DNA of 64,000 bases, taken from contig OX326957.1 of the NCBI GenBank assembly GCA_946800325.1, forward strand, positions 54,679,798-54,743,797. The letters are read 5' to 3'. This DNA comes from Luzula sylvatica. Taxonomy: Eukaryota; Streptophyta; Magnoliopsida; Poales; Juncaceae. The first letter of the stretch is position 1. Each line of letters begins with the position of its first letter. The translations under genes and the position numbers were made by a program. Shown here piece by piece: positions 34,420-45,753 of the stretch. The notes beneath the pieces are model-generated. The model saw nothing but the letters and a program-made list of their open reading frames with translations. It ran no database searches and was not told where the DNA came from.

Positions 34420-35337
34420 CAGTGCCGGTCCCGTAGTTTTGGTTGCCCTAGACCGAAATACCCTGCATCGAATATAACATGAAATATTGCCCCTCTCTAC
34501 CCCATAAAAGATACATGAAATATAAAATATCATTAAACATAAAAAAGTATATAATCGACGTCCTTATGAGTTATCTTCTTTTCAATTGATAAATTTATAT
34601 TAAAAAAAAAAATCAAGAAAATAATATTTCTTATGTTTTGTAGGAGTAGAAGATTCTATTTTGTAGGTATGCATATATTTTGGAGGGAATTTAGAGGGGT
34701 ACACCGTATAGATGAAATTTTCTTTTTGTCATAAATGCACAGGTTCTAGCCCTAGGTTCTTTTGAATGGCTAACAGTTATCTATTCATTACTCATTAGGT
34801 CACATTTGAATTCATAATTCCTACTTAAGTTATCTAGTTAAGCTAAAATAAATACCAAGTTATCTTGTCATATTTGTATTTATAATCCCTACTACTTCCC
34901 ACAAATTAATTAAAATCGACATGGATATCCAATGAACAAAAAACACATCATATGAGAATATTAAAAGTAAAGACTAGTAAAGTGGACTTTAATGCAAAGA
35001 AACATAATATATAATATTGGCTAGAGTCTCATTTTGATCTGCTATGGCTGTTACGTAGTGTATATATGTACTGTGATTTCTTTTTAAATATGAAAGTAGT
35101 GTTAATTTATCTATTTGGTAGAACACAAATCCATATCTGGTATCCACATAAAATCAGATCATATGTTTTTTCATTTAATGATGCTTTCTTCTTCTTCACA
35201 GTATTCTACTTCAGAGAGCGTTTAAATTTTTCTTCTTCCCATATTCAGCTTGTAAACCCTACTCCTAAATGGTTGCCCTTGCTCATCGTGCTGCCCTAGC
35301 CCCGGGGCTTGCGGGGCTTACCCCGGGGCCGGCCCTG
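34420..35337. mobile_element. Non-autonomous hAT element, 918 bp
   Basis: Ends CAGTGCCGGTCCCG and (inverse) CAGGGCCGGCCCCG are flanked by perfect 8-bp duplications ATTATTAC (34412-34419 and 35338-35345). hAT elements make 8-bp duplications and have CAGGG-type ends. No transposase is visible. Confidence 0.88.
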
Positions 35338-35345
35338 ATTATTAC

Positions 35346-36091
35346 TTACGCGTTGATATTTGGGATTGGTGTTTTTGATACATTAAAAGTCAATTAACAA
35401 TCACATCATTTGCTTGGAAGGGCACTTTTTGTGGCGGTATCACGTCACTACGGCCAGTCTTGATGGAAAATTTGAATAGCAAGCAATACATGCTAATGCT
35501 TGTCTAGAAGAAAAAAAAAGGTTTTGTTTTCGGACATTTTATTTGTCCCCGCATTTTACCACAACATCCTATGTATCCTAAAAACCTAATTAACATTAAC
35601 ATACTTAAATTAAAATAGAAAACAATTCTAATTATCTGTCTTTTCTATATATTAATTTTGTATAACTTATTAATTAATTCTATGTATTTCCTATATATTA
35701 ATTTTGTATAACTTATTAATTATATGCCAGATATTAATTAACATAGTAGTTAATATGCTCATTAAATATAAGTACAGAGGATGTGAATCATGTGATGGAC
35801 ATGGTGAGATATGGGGGATAAATATTTTTTCTTTTTATGTCACATATTAATTCCAAAATTTGTATATACTGAATTATATAAATCATTAATTGAAATTATT
35901 AATTATGTTGACGATTAATACAATTGTATTACGTTTTAATTATATTTTAATTAATCATTAATTCAAAACATAATTAATCGTCAATTGAAATGAGGGACAG
36001 GAATTGGATATGAGTATTAATACATATTAAAAAGTTAGGGCTTTTTAGAAAAAAATGGCATGACTTCCGTCTTCTTCCTTCCGATCCACTA
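35346..36091. other. Intergenic with a short direct repeat
   Basis: TATATATTAATTTTGTATAA CTTATTAATTA is repeated at about 35645 and 35694. No gene. Confidence 0.55.
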
Positions 36092-36099
36092 TATATAAA
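36092..36099 (+). promoter_or_regulatory. TATA box of the 36.2-kb gene
   Basis: CTATATATAAACC is a canonical plant TATA context, about 85 bases upstream of the ATG, leaving a leader of roughly 55 bases. Confidence 0.55.
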
Positions 36100-36179
36100 C
36101 CTCCGTCGTCAGAATTGGAAAGCAAGTCATTTGTAGAGTGGAGACAAGGTACACACCTAGAAAGATTTAAAGAAGAGAC

Positions 36180-36530
36180 ATGGAAGTAGTGAGAGAAGAG
36201 TATGAATACCTCCTCGTACCCAATCACCAGCCAGCAAGACAGGTCGGAGAATTCTACCACCTCCCCGACAAACTCAAGCAGGTGGGTTTCTTCTTCATTC
36301 TCACAGGTATTTCCTTACTCGTTCAGCAGATTGGCGAAAGCTCTGAGAACCCCTATGAGTCCATGACTGCTTTCGTCGTGTTTATCATCGGAGTTTGGTT
36401 TGTAGTGTTCTCGTTCGTTCTTCGCATGGTTCCTATGGTGATTGACATCGTGCCCGTGAGAGCTTTTCTCGCATCGATGGAGATTTTAGAGATGTATGTG
36501 TTTGGCCTTCGCATTGATCTTCTCTTCTAG
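36180..36530 (+). CDS. Small membrane protein, 116 aa, intact family member
   Basis: No known family is recognised. ATG 36180 follows a TATA box and leader and is shared with the 30.1-kb copy. The N-terminal ~30 residues are polar (MEVVREEYEYLLVPNHQPAR), ending in YHLPDKLKQ. Hydrophobic segments follow at about 35-49 (VGFFFILTGISLLVQ) and 63-89 (MTAFVVFIIGVWFVVFSFVL ...). A final moderately hydrophobic stretch ends MYVFGLRIDLLF. Two or three membrane passes are likely. It is intronless. The 30.1-kb, 16.06-kb and two decayed copies are relatives, so the family expanded locally. Role unknown. It could be an orphan membrane protein of the plant or a gene moved with repeats. Confidence 0.68.
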   Translation: MEVVREEYEYLLVPNHQPARQVGEFYHLPDKLKQVGFFFILTGISLLVQQIGESSENPYESMTAFVVFIIGVWFVVFSFVLRMVPMVIDIVPVRAFLASMEILEMYVFGLRIDLLF

Positions 36531-36835
36531 AGCTCTCTGTGTGCATGATTCCTATTTGCTCTGATTTGTTCCTCTCTTTTATTTGCAACTATTTAGTGTG
36601 TTGTTGGGAGACAATATAATATATATGCTTTAGAATAGGATGTGATGGGAAATATTTGAGGAATGGTAATTGCGATGTAATAATTTTCTGTTTGTGTTTC
36701 CTCAAATTATGATTTTGTATTGGACAGACATTTGTGGCCCTAGCCGAGTGGATACCGTCTCCCAAATATTGTCCCGCACAAACCAAAAAAATACAAGAAA
36801 AAACAATATTCATTGAATAAAAATAATAAATTTCA
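36531..36835. repeat. 3' flank duplicated with 30928-31255
   Basis: Includes shared GATGTGATGGGAAATATTTG and ATATTGTCCCGCACAA words. No gene. Confidence 0.8.
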
Positions 36836-36844
36836 CCTTTTCGA

Positions 36845-37170
36845 TGACCTCTAGCCGAGACAGCGCCCCAAGCATGGGCACCATGGCAAAAGGGGCACAA
36901 GAGGCGCAACATCACAAGGGGCATAGCCGGCACGTCGGTACAAGAGGCACAAACGATACCTCTCGGCCCAATGGCCCAATGGGCACAAGCGGCACAATGG
37001 TACCTCTCGGCACAACGAAACACACAATATCTCTCGGCAGGACGGCACGAGCAGCACAACGGTAACGGCACAAGCGGTACCTCTCCGCACAACAGTAATT
37101 CTTGGCACAGTGACACGACCGGTACCTCTCGGCCCAACGGCACAAGCGGTATCTCTCGATTAATTCTAGA
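36845..37170. repeat. GC-rich degenerate repeat island
   Basis: Built from words such as GGTACCTCTCGGC(C/A)CAAC and GGCACAAGCGGCACAA, repeated irregularly. GC content is far above the flanks. All frames stay open for 70-250 codons, a by-product of the composition. It is absent from the 31.26-kb paralog, so it was added or kept only here. Confidence 0.75.
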
Positions 37171-37199
37171 TGAGTCGACGACACAACAGCACGGACGTG

Positions 37200-37958
37200 T
37201 CGATTCTTCTATGCGGTACCCCTCGACGAGGCAGCGATGAATGATCCCTCTCTGCACTCGAGGGTCTATGATGACGAAAAACTGCACGGCCGCGAAACAT
37301 ACGACCAGGACCGACTCTTTTTGTTGGCTGAATAGACAATTGTCAAAAAACACTAATTTTGAAAAGCCACAATTAAATTTATTTTATATGGCTGTTTATT
37401 AGAAAAAATTTCAAGTTTTAAATCATTTACGACTAAACAAGTAATTGAAAGCGACAATATTATAATTTCATTTACGACATTGTTGATATTTTATAGTATG
37501 ATTGATTGTTGAAATACAATTAATTATTATTGTACCAATTAATCCACATAATATGTTTGTCGAAATGTTCGAGTAACATGAAATGTTCCCATTTAAATTT
37601 ATATATGTTTATAGATATTAGTTTTGGAAATTGACATTTTTGTTAATTACTTAATTAAATATTGAAAACAATCTCAATCAAACATTGAAAAAATGAATCC
37701 AAAATATTGAAGTTACACTCATTTTCTGAATATAGAATCTCCTAATAATAATAATAATCGTTAAATACCTCCGAAAAAATTGGACCGCCCTGCATACAAC
37801 ATAATTGGAGTGCATTTTTGTAATTTCCCCATAAGACAGTGATAAATTTACCAAGTTACACTCATTTTTTATTTTATTATTTTAAAGTAATAGTGACCAA
37901 ATACGGGTAATAAATAGTTTCTGTTTGTTGGGGTCAAATATTTGAGTCAAAAAAATTT
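37200..37958. other. Intergenic
   Basis: Nothing recognised beyond AT-rich DNA. Confidence 0.5.
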
Positions 37959-38715
37959 GGGAATTTTTTAAAAAATCCCCTAACTTTTTTGGATATTTAA
38001 AAAAAACCCCTATCTTTCTAAACACTCCAAAAAAACCCTCAAATCAAACTTTATGTTTCAAATATTCTTATAGGGATTAATTTTAACTTTGAATGAGGTT
38101 AATTATTTTTGTGACCAAAATATCCTTCAACTTTCATATTTGATAGTTAAAAAAACTATTTTTCGCTATATTTTATTAATTTTAAAAAATTTCATAAATA
38201 TTTTTAACACGTAATAATTTCAAAAAAATAATTTCAAATTATATTGGTAGAAAAATATCTTTTAACAATTAGTTTTTATTTTCATTATTTTTATATATAT
38301 TTTTTTATAATTTCATGATCTTTTATTTTTTTAATATTTTCAAGTCTGATTTTGTAATATTAGTGTTTATTTTATTGTTATTTGCTGTTAGTTTTTCTTA
38401 AAAAAATAATATATGAATATTAAAATCATATAACTATAACATATAATATTTTTTTTATGAAATTATTATGTGTTAAAAATATTTATGAATTTTTTAAATT
38501 AATAAAATATAACGATAAATAAATTTTTTAACTATCAAATATGAAAACTAAATGGTATTTTGGTCCAAAAAATAATTAACCTCATTCAAAGTTGAAGTTA
38601 ACCCCTATATGGAATATTTGAAAACAAAAGTTTGGTTTCATGAATTTTTTTGGAGTTTCCAAACAGAGGACTTTCTAAAATATTCAAAAAGGTAGTTTTT
38701 TTTTTTAAATTTCCC
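37959..38715. mobile_element. Foldback element with ~250-300-bp inverted arms
   Basis: The left arm (37959 to about 38225) and right arm (about 38460-38715) are imperfect inverted copies, sharing ACTTTGAATGAGGTTAATTA and TTTTCATATTTGATAGTTAA-like blocks. One arm's sequence type also occurs in both Helitron copies (about 12207-12715 and 40895-41600). No clear target duplication was seen. Confidence 0.75.
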
Positions 38716-38861
38716 ATTTTTTTTTTTGGTTGCCGGCGATCGAAACCTAATACCTAAGGTAATGCCTGTGACTGTAAATTTTCGACCAATCATTATTGGG
38801 GTCACCGAAGACTATGAAATGACCCATATAAATGACTCTTGGCTCAGGTAATATATTACGG

Positions 38862-40155
38862 AGTATTTTGAGAAAAATATAAAACTAATATAATAAATTC
38901 TAAATAATAACAATAAATACATTCATATTTATAAAGTTTTTGTACGATTCATATAATAACTATTATTTTCGTCATCATCCAAGGGTTTGGGAAAAACTCC
39001 ATCGACACTAACGGCGTCTTGCTCGTCTCTCTTTTCTTTATCATCAGAATTTGGTTCATCAAGCTTTCATTCGTTCTTCACATCTTTCCAATGGAGGCCG
39101 TGTCTTCTTTCTAACATTGATGAAGATTTTGCCGCAATATGTCTTTATGCGCGTTGATCTTCTCTTCTAGAACTTTCGCCATGCATGCTGGTACGTCGTC
39201 ATATATTCTGCTTCTCTCTGTTTCTTGCATAAGTTGGAAAAAATATAAATTTACAATTGTAATAATCAGATAACTAACCCTAAATAATTGTTTAGCGACT
39301 TTCTTTGAATTTGATTTACAGTTGTTCGTCTTTTGGTCTTCTTTTCTTGAGTCTTTTGTCACTTACATATATTGTTTTTGTCGGGAAGTGATTTGGACAA
39401 GAACAATTTTGATGGTTGCACGAAATTAATTCATGCAACCATAAAAAATATTCATGTCCGAATCAGAGATGGTGAGATGATGATTGGGACATGAACAAAT
39501 TTTATTGTTGCAGAAATTAATGTCCTTCGACCATAAAAAATATTCCTGTCTGAATCACTACCACTTTTGTCACTGCATGTAGTATTGAAATTTGTGGTAT
39601 TATTGGAAGGAGGACATATAGAGTAATTCTACACATCCTGCTCTCGCAACATATTCTCGTAACATGATAACGATCTTACGTTGAATATTGTATTTACACT
39701 ACAAAATTAATTTAACTTAATTCAACATACACCATACAACTCATCGTCCTACTGTCAATCATGTTGTGAGAACATGCTGTGTATAAGTACTCATGACATA
39801 TATATGTTACTATGTACACATCATTTCACGAAAATATCTTCGATGACGTCATATTTTGATAATTAATAAGTTAATTAAGAAGTAATTAATTCTCATTTGA
39901 ATTAACAAGTTAATTAAGAAGTAATTAAGAAGTAATTAATTCTCATTTAAATTAACATCCATCTGAATTAACATTTCACAATTAATATTTTTTAAAGGTT
40001 AATTGGATGTTCTTCATGTTAATTAAGTGTGTTAATTAATAAGGAGTGTTGTCATTGAGGATATTTTTGTGAAATATGATGTACAAGTATAATTTCTCTA
40101 TTGAAAGCGTGTAGTAATGTAATTCTTTAGTATAGTTTAGATCTTGTCTTGTAAG
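38862..40155. repeat. Segmental duplication, copy 2 (with 32581-34160)
   Basis: Homologous along its length to 32581-34160 minus the (AT)n and MITE. No gene apart from the decayed membrane-protein copy. Confidence 0.9.
38968..39170 (+). pseudogene. Decayed small membrane protein gene, second duplicated copy
   Basis: Nearly the same as 32691-32893, with the same missing start and frameshift, ending TAG 39168-39170. The shared defects mean the segment was duplicated after the gene had died. Confidence 0.75.
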
Positions 40156-40308
40156 GGAATTAATCTCCCGTCTTGAAGGCTTAATCTATTTATATAGCCG
40201 AATTTATGATTGTCATGTAAATTAATGCGTAATGTTCTAACATAATGTAATGTGACTATTATTTTTTAATATGAAAGCCTAAGGGCCTTTTTTGCAACAA
40301 AAAAACAA
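40150..40308 (+). mobile_element. Retroposed insert (SINE-like or LINE/mRNA 3' end) with 18-bp TSD
   Basis: 159 bp ending in AACAAAAAAACAAA are flanked by perfect 18-bp repeats ATAGTTTAGATCTTGTCT (40132-40149 and 40309-40326). The paralogous segment near 34133 has this word once. An A-rich tail plus a long target duplication indicates target-primed reverse transcription. No Pol III A/B boxes were seen. Confidence 0.8.
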
Positions 40309-41940
40309 ATAGTTTAGATCTTGTCTGGATTTGAGAGGCTACGTTAAGAAAATCAAACAACATGGACCCATAAATTAATAGCTTACTAGCCTTACCCCCG
40401 CGCAATTGCGCGGGGTTGTTCGGGTTTATAACTAATGTAGTTGAAGAAAATTGTTGTTCATTTTGTGTATGTGACTTTCTTTTTGTAATTATTATTATAT
40501 GTGTAATTTAGTGTGTTGTGTGCGAGTGAAATTTTGTAGCAAAAATCGTTTGAATATTTTAAGAGCCGGATTTCTTGAATAATTCAAACGGTTATTGCTA
40601 AAAAAATTATCTATATTTTATACTTCATAAGCAAAATAAGGAAAAAGAACGAATGAGTCGTCATGAAATTTATTAAGAACCTAATAGATCAGAAAACATT
40701 GCCGAAAAAAAAGGTGTTCTTAATTTCACAAATCCTTAATTTCGCTACATATTTAGCACAAATATTTTTCGCCCTTTGTGTGGTCGGCCAACAACAAAGT
40801 TTCACGATGTCATCGCTAACCGTTTCGTTCGAAACTTTAATTTAAATTATGTCATGATTATTCGCACATCCGTGATTTGGTATATTTTTAACCCCCTAAT
40901 TTTTTTCGGATATTGTAAAAAATCTTCTATCTTTTCGTAAACTCCAAAAAACAAAACTCTTTACCAAATTTTTATTTTAAAATACTCCTTATGGATGATA
41001 TTAATTTTTTTTTTCCAAAATACCCTCCAAATCTCATATGTAATAATTAAAACTTATTTTTGTTATTTTTTATTTATTTTAAGAAAATTCATAAACACTT
41101 CTTAATATGTAGTGATTTAAAAAAATTTAAATTATTACATATTTTGTTTATATAATTTTAATATTCCATTCTTTATTCATAAAAAACTTACATTAAATAA
41201 TAATAAATAAACATCTTGCAAATATATTCATAGAAAATATCTATTTAAACATCTACTTTTTATTTTATTTTTCCTTTTATGTATTTTTTAATAGTTTTGT
41301 GATATTTTATTTTTAAATATTTGCAAGATGTTCTTTTATTAATATTGTTCAACTTATTATAATTTTATTTTAGTTTTTAAAAAAAAATAATACATAAGTC
41401 GAATATTTGTAATGAATGAAATATTAAAATTATATAACATATAACATATAGTAATTTTTTTTTAATTATTATGTATTACAAAATGTTTAAGAATTTTTTA
41501 AAATTAAAAAAGCATTTTTTTTAAATGAATACATATGTAAATTAATTTTTTTTACAATATCTAAAAATTTAAGGAGTCTTTTGAAAAATTTTCAAGTAAA
41601 GTGGTGATAGGGAGGCATAATAAGGTGTTGATGTGGACGTATGAGAGGAGAGGAATTATTAATAATGTAAAAAAGGACCGAAATTTAAATTAAAAAGGAC
41701 CAAAATGTTAATAAAAAGTACCAAAGTGTGAAGTAAAACTGAAAAGGACAAAGATATAAATAAAAAGGACTATAATGTAAATTCAAAAATGTAAAAAAGG
41801 ACCGATATGTAAATAAAAGTGGATGAAGATGTAAATATGAAGGACCAAAATGTAAGTTTCTAAACTGAAAAGGACAAAAATGTAAATAGAAAGAACCAAA
41901 ATGTAGTTTTTTAAACTAAAAAGGACAAAAATGTAAATAA

Positions 41941-44100
41941 AAAGGACCAAAATGTAAATAAAGTTTTTACAAAGAGGCTCCTGGACCAAAGTTTAATTTT
42001 TAAAACTTGAAAGGACTAAATGTAAAAAAAAGGACCAAAATGCAAATAAAAAAAGACCAAATTGTAAATAAAAAGGACCAAAATGTATTTTTTTCAGAAA
42101 AGGACCAAAATGTAAATAAATTATTTTTACAAAGAGGCCCCTGGACCAAAATGTAAATTTTAAAACTTCGAAGGACCAAAATGCAAATATAAAGGACCGA
42201 AATGTGAAAAAAAGGACCAAAATGTAATTTTTTTTAAAAAATAAGACCAATTTATGGCCCCTGGACTAAAATGTAAATTTCAAAACTTCGAAGGACCAAA
42301 TGCAAATATAAAGGACGAAAATGTAAAATAAAAAGGACCAAAATGAAAAACAATTTCGAAAAAAGGACTAATTTGTAAATAAAAAAGTACCAAAATGTAA
42401 AAAAAATATTTTTTTTTTACAAATAGGCCCCTGGTGACGTGGCTGCACCAGGAGGCAGCAAATCCCCTTGCATTATATTATAGATAAAAGGACCAAAATA
42501 TAAATAAATTTTTTACAAAGAGGCCCCTGGACCAAAGTTTAATTTTTAAAACTTGAAAGGCCTAAATGTAAAAAAAAGGACCAAAATGCAAATAAAAAAG
42601 GACCAAATTGTAAATAAAAAGGACCAAAATGTATTTTTTCAGAAAAGGACCAAAATGTAAATAAATTATTTTTACAAAGAGGCGCCTGGACCAAAATGTA
42701 AATTTTAAAACTTCGAAGGACCAAAATGCAAATATAAAGGACAGAAATGTGAAAAAAGGACCAAAATGTAATTTTTTTAAAAAAATAGGACCAATTTATG
42801 GCCCCTGTGAAGGAAATACAGTTTCAGGATCAACCGTAAAAGTGTACACAAGGATAAACGAATGTAAGCGTACATTCGTGGTCATATCTTTCAGTAGGAA
42901 AATCCAATTTGAATGGTTCAAATTGGGTTAGATAGATAATAAGATTATCTACAACCTTCATATAGAAATATATTTCATATGAACGAAGTATCAGTGTCGT
43001 TTCTATGAAATACCGAAAGGCTGCAACAGTATGACATACAGTTAGTCAAACAGTCATAACTTTTGCATACGAACTCCAATTGGGCCAGACCAAATTGGGT
43101 CGAGTAGATAATAAGATTATCTACAACTTTCGTGTTGGCTGATTTTCTGTCAGAGGAATTTACCAATTTCGTATGGACAGAATACTGGACAGATACATGC
43201 AACTTTCTGTGTGAAAGAGTGTATATTGGATATACATGTCTTTTGGCCAATCCTAATCCTATATGATATAAATAGGATTTTTCTCTCTCATCTGGTGTGG
43301 TTCATTCAGTTAATTAATTCAGAATATTCCAGAGAATTGTGAGACAACTTTCTAGAGAGAGAAAGGGTGTAAAGAGAGAGAACCGAGAAAAACTGTTTTT
43401 CTCGGAGAAGAGAATCAATCAATCGAGCAAGTTCGCCGGTGCTTCGTCTAGGCAGTTGCACCCGTGACCGACGTCTTACGAGTCAAGGTGGATACAAGTA
43501 GAGGAGCAACATTTGGGGCTCTTTCGGTTGTGATCGATTCGGAGGAACGAAATCTGCCGGAGACGGAAACGAGCGAATCGAGTAACGGGCTGTGGAAACA
43601 TGCGATCATGGAACGCACGAAGACAACCCGAGGCGTGTCAAGACGGTGGGAGACGTGCGGTATGGGACGTACGGGCTAGTCACCAACGTGACACCGAAGG
43701 AAAAGAAGGATGCGAGCGATCAACCCGTCGTGCGTGATCAATTTCACGCTGGTAATCGTCTATCCTACTTTGCATCGTACCCTCGAAGTCATGGCGTGAT
43801 CTTGGATTTAGGGAACCGGACCGGGCCTTCATATCCGCTGCGCGGGCCCGGGGATGGGTGAATTCCCAACACCCTGGACTAAAATGTAAATTTCAAAACT
43901 TCGAAGGACCAAATGCAAATATAAAGGACGAAAATGTAAAATAAAAAGGACCAAAATGTAAAACATTTTCGAAAAAAGGACTAATTTGTAAATAAAAAAG
44001 GACCAAAATGTAAAAAAATATTTATTTTTTACAAATAGGCCCCTGGTGACGTGGCTGCAGCAGGAGGCAGCAAATCCCCTTGCATTATATTATAGATAGA
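41941..44100. repeat. Tandem duplication of the Helitron B 5' end
   Basis: Both copies run from AAAGGACCAAAAT...TTTTACAAAGAGGC through GGCCCCTGGTGACGTGGC to CCCCTTGCATTATATTATAG. The right copy contains the solo LTR. Confidence 0.85.
42808..43871 (+). mobile_element. Solo LTR of the copia family
   Basis: TGAAGGAAATACAG...CCCAACA, flanked by CCCTG on both sides (42803-42807 and 43872-43876). It is homologous to the 22399-23491 LTR in opposite orientation. LTR-LTR recombination is the usual origin of a solo LTR with intact TSD. Confidence 0.92.
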
Positions 44101-44203
44101 TACCTAGTCCTCCCCCAATCCAATTTTGATCTAATAATCTAAATTTTTTTGTTTTGCGAAACTAATAGTGTGATACGTGGAAAAGAAAATCAAACAACAT
44201 GGA

Positions 44204-44797
44204 CCCACACATATTGAGAGTTAATGAGCGTGCTTTAAAATTCATATGCATTGACATTAATTTATTTTAGGTGATTCTAGGATATTTTTTCCAATTTTTA
44301 TACAAATAAACATAGATATTATGATATTTTTCAATTAAACAAAGATATTTTTCAATCCTCTAATTTAAATAATAATTAATGCAATGCTCGAATAAGAAAC
44401 TAATTTAATTGACAAATTTTCAAAATAATTACTAATCCCTAAAATATCCTTTTGAATCACCCATTTAATTTTATTCTCATGTTTGATTTAGACGCTAAAT
44501 AATAAATTAACGTCATCCACAATGTTCATGGACATATTTCATAGGAATAAGATTACTGTCAAAATTAATGATTTTCTCTATTCCTGTAGTAATTCTATCT
44601 CTTCAAATATTAAATGCTAAAATTATTCTATAAAATTATTTATTTCGTATAATTTCTAAATTTGTAGGAAAAAAAATGCATCAACCAAACATTAATATTG
44701 TATATGACATTAAATATTATTCCATAAAATAAAATTTCTTAACATACAATATTTCAAGGCATATTTTAAACCTCGAACCAAACAATTCATAACTCTC
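44204..44797. mobile_element. Diverged relative of the 29.64-kb MITE
   Basis: Shares blocks such as TTTGATTTAGACGCTAAATA and TAAATGCTAAAATTATTCTA with 29642-30018. The outer ends TTGAGAGTTAATG and (inverse) TTGAGAGTTATG form a short TIR. Confidence 0.6.
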
Positions 44798-44970
44798 AAA
44801 TAGAAATGGGAAATTTTTGCACCGAGATTTCGACACAACACGCTCTATATCCTAATTTATTTGACATGCTAATTAATAAGGAATATAATTACAATTTTTT
44901 AATATTATTATATTTGTTGTCATATGCATGTTGGTTATGAATCACATGTTAATTAATTATGCGACATGCA

Positions 44971-44984
44971 CAGGACCGGCCCTG
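44971..44984. other. hAT-like end-to-end palindrome
   Basis: CAGGACCGGCCCTG looks like two hAT-type termini (CAGG.CCGG and CCGGCCCTG) joined without an interior. Confidence 0.3.
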
Positions 44985-45062
44985 GCATTATTATAAAAAT
45001 CAACCCCCAAATTACTGAAAACTGGTATGTCTTGCCCTGCATATTATCTAAATAACTCCCAC

Positions 45063-45681
45063 CAGGGGCGGCTAAGTAGTCTAGGCAACTAGGCACTAGT
45101 CTAGAGCCTTTTAATTTAGAAGGCCCATAAATATTATTAAGGGTTTGAATAAAATTATATATACAAAATAAATTAAAATTTAGTAATGCTTTATTATTTG
45201 GTTATGCACGGTGATGATTATAATTTTATAAATCAAGAAATTAATCTTGTTTTTTCTTTATGTACCGACTATTATAATTTTCTCAATATTCGAAGCTCCA
45301 CGCTGCCCTGCCGCCACGACTTACAGTGCACATTCCGAGTGGCCGAGAATGAGAGAAAGATTCGCTCGCGCCGTTTCACTCGTTTTAACCGATGCACTTT
45401 CATTTTCTACACAAAACTTGATCAGAAATTTTTTCTCGATTCACAATTATTGTCTTATTGGAGTCTTCAGGAAACCGAGGTTTAAGCATCGTCTATCGAT
45501 GTCATATCTATGAAGACAATTGTGAAGAAAATTTATTTCGAGAAATTTTTCTTGTATTCGAGTTTATGTACTAGGTCCTCATATATAGAGTGTCCGTCTT
45601 GTTTATGTCATTAAATAGTCATACGATATTTATATGTAAGGGTGATTTTGTAAATACTTTTGCCTACGGGCTGTTAATGCA

Positions 45682-45753
<72 letters not shown>

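Larger units (their letters stand above)
40386..44100 (-). mobile_element. Non-autonomous Helitron, copy B, with duplicated 5' end and nested solo LTR
   Basis: The 3' end (minus) is hairpin CCCCGCGCAATTGCGCGGGG, GTAAGG, then CTAG at 40386. The 5' end is TCTATCTATAATATAATGC from about 44100. It is the same family as 11708-13833. A second, internal 5' terminus occurs at about 42484; about 41941-42484 and 42485-44100 (less the solo LTR) are tandem copies of the last ~545 bp. No Rep/helicase frame. Confidence 0.87.

Noticed and set aside
36589..37353. 254-codon minus-strand frame
   Set aside because: It lies over the GC-rich repeat island, where all frames stay open. There is no protein-like domain, and the plus-strand 3' flank is explained by the duplicated gene segment.
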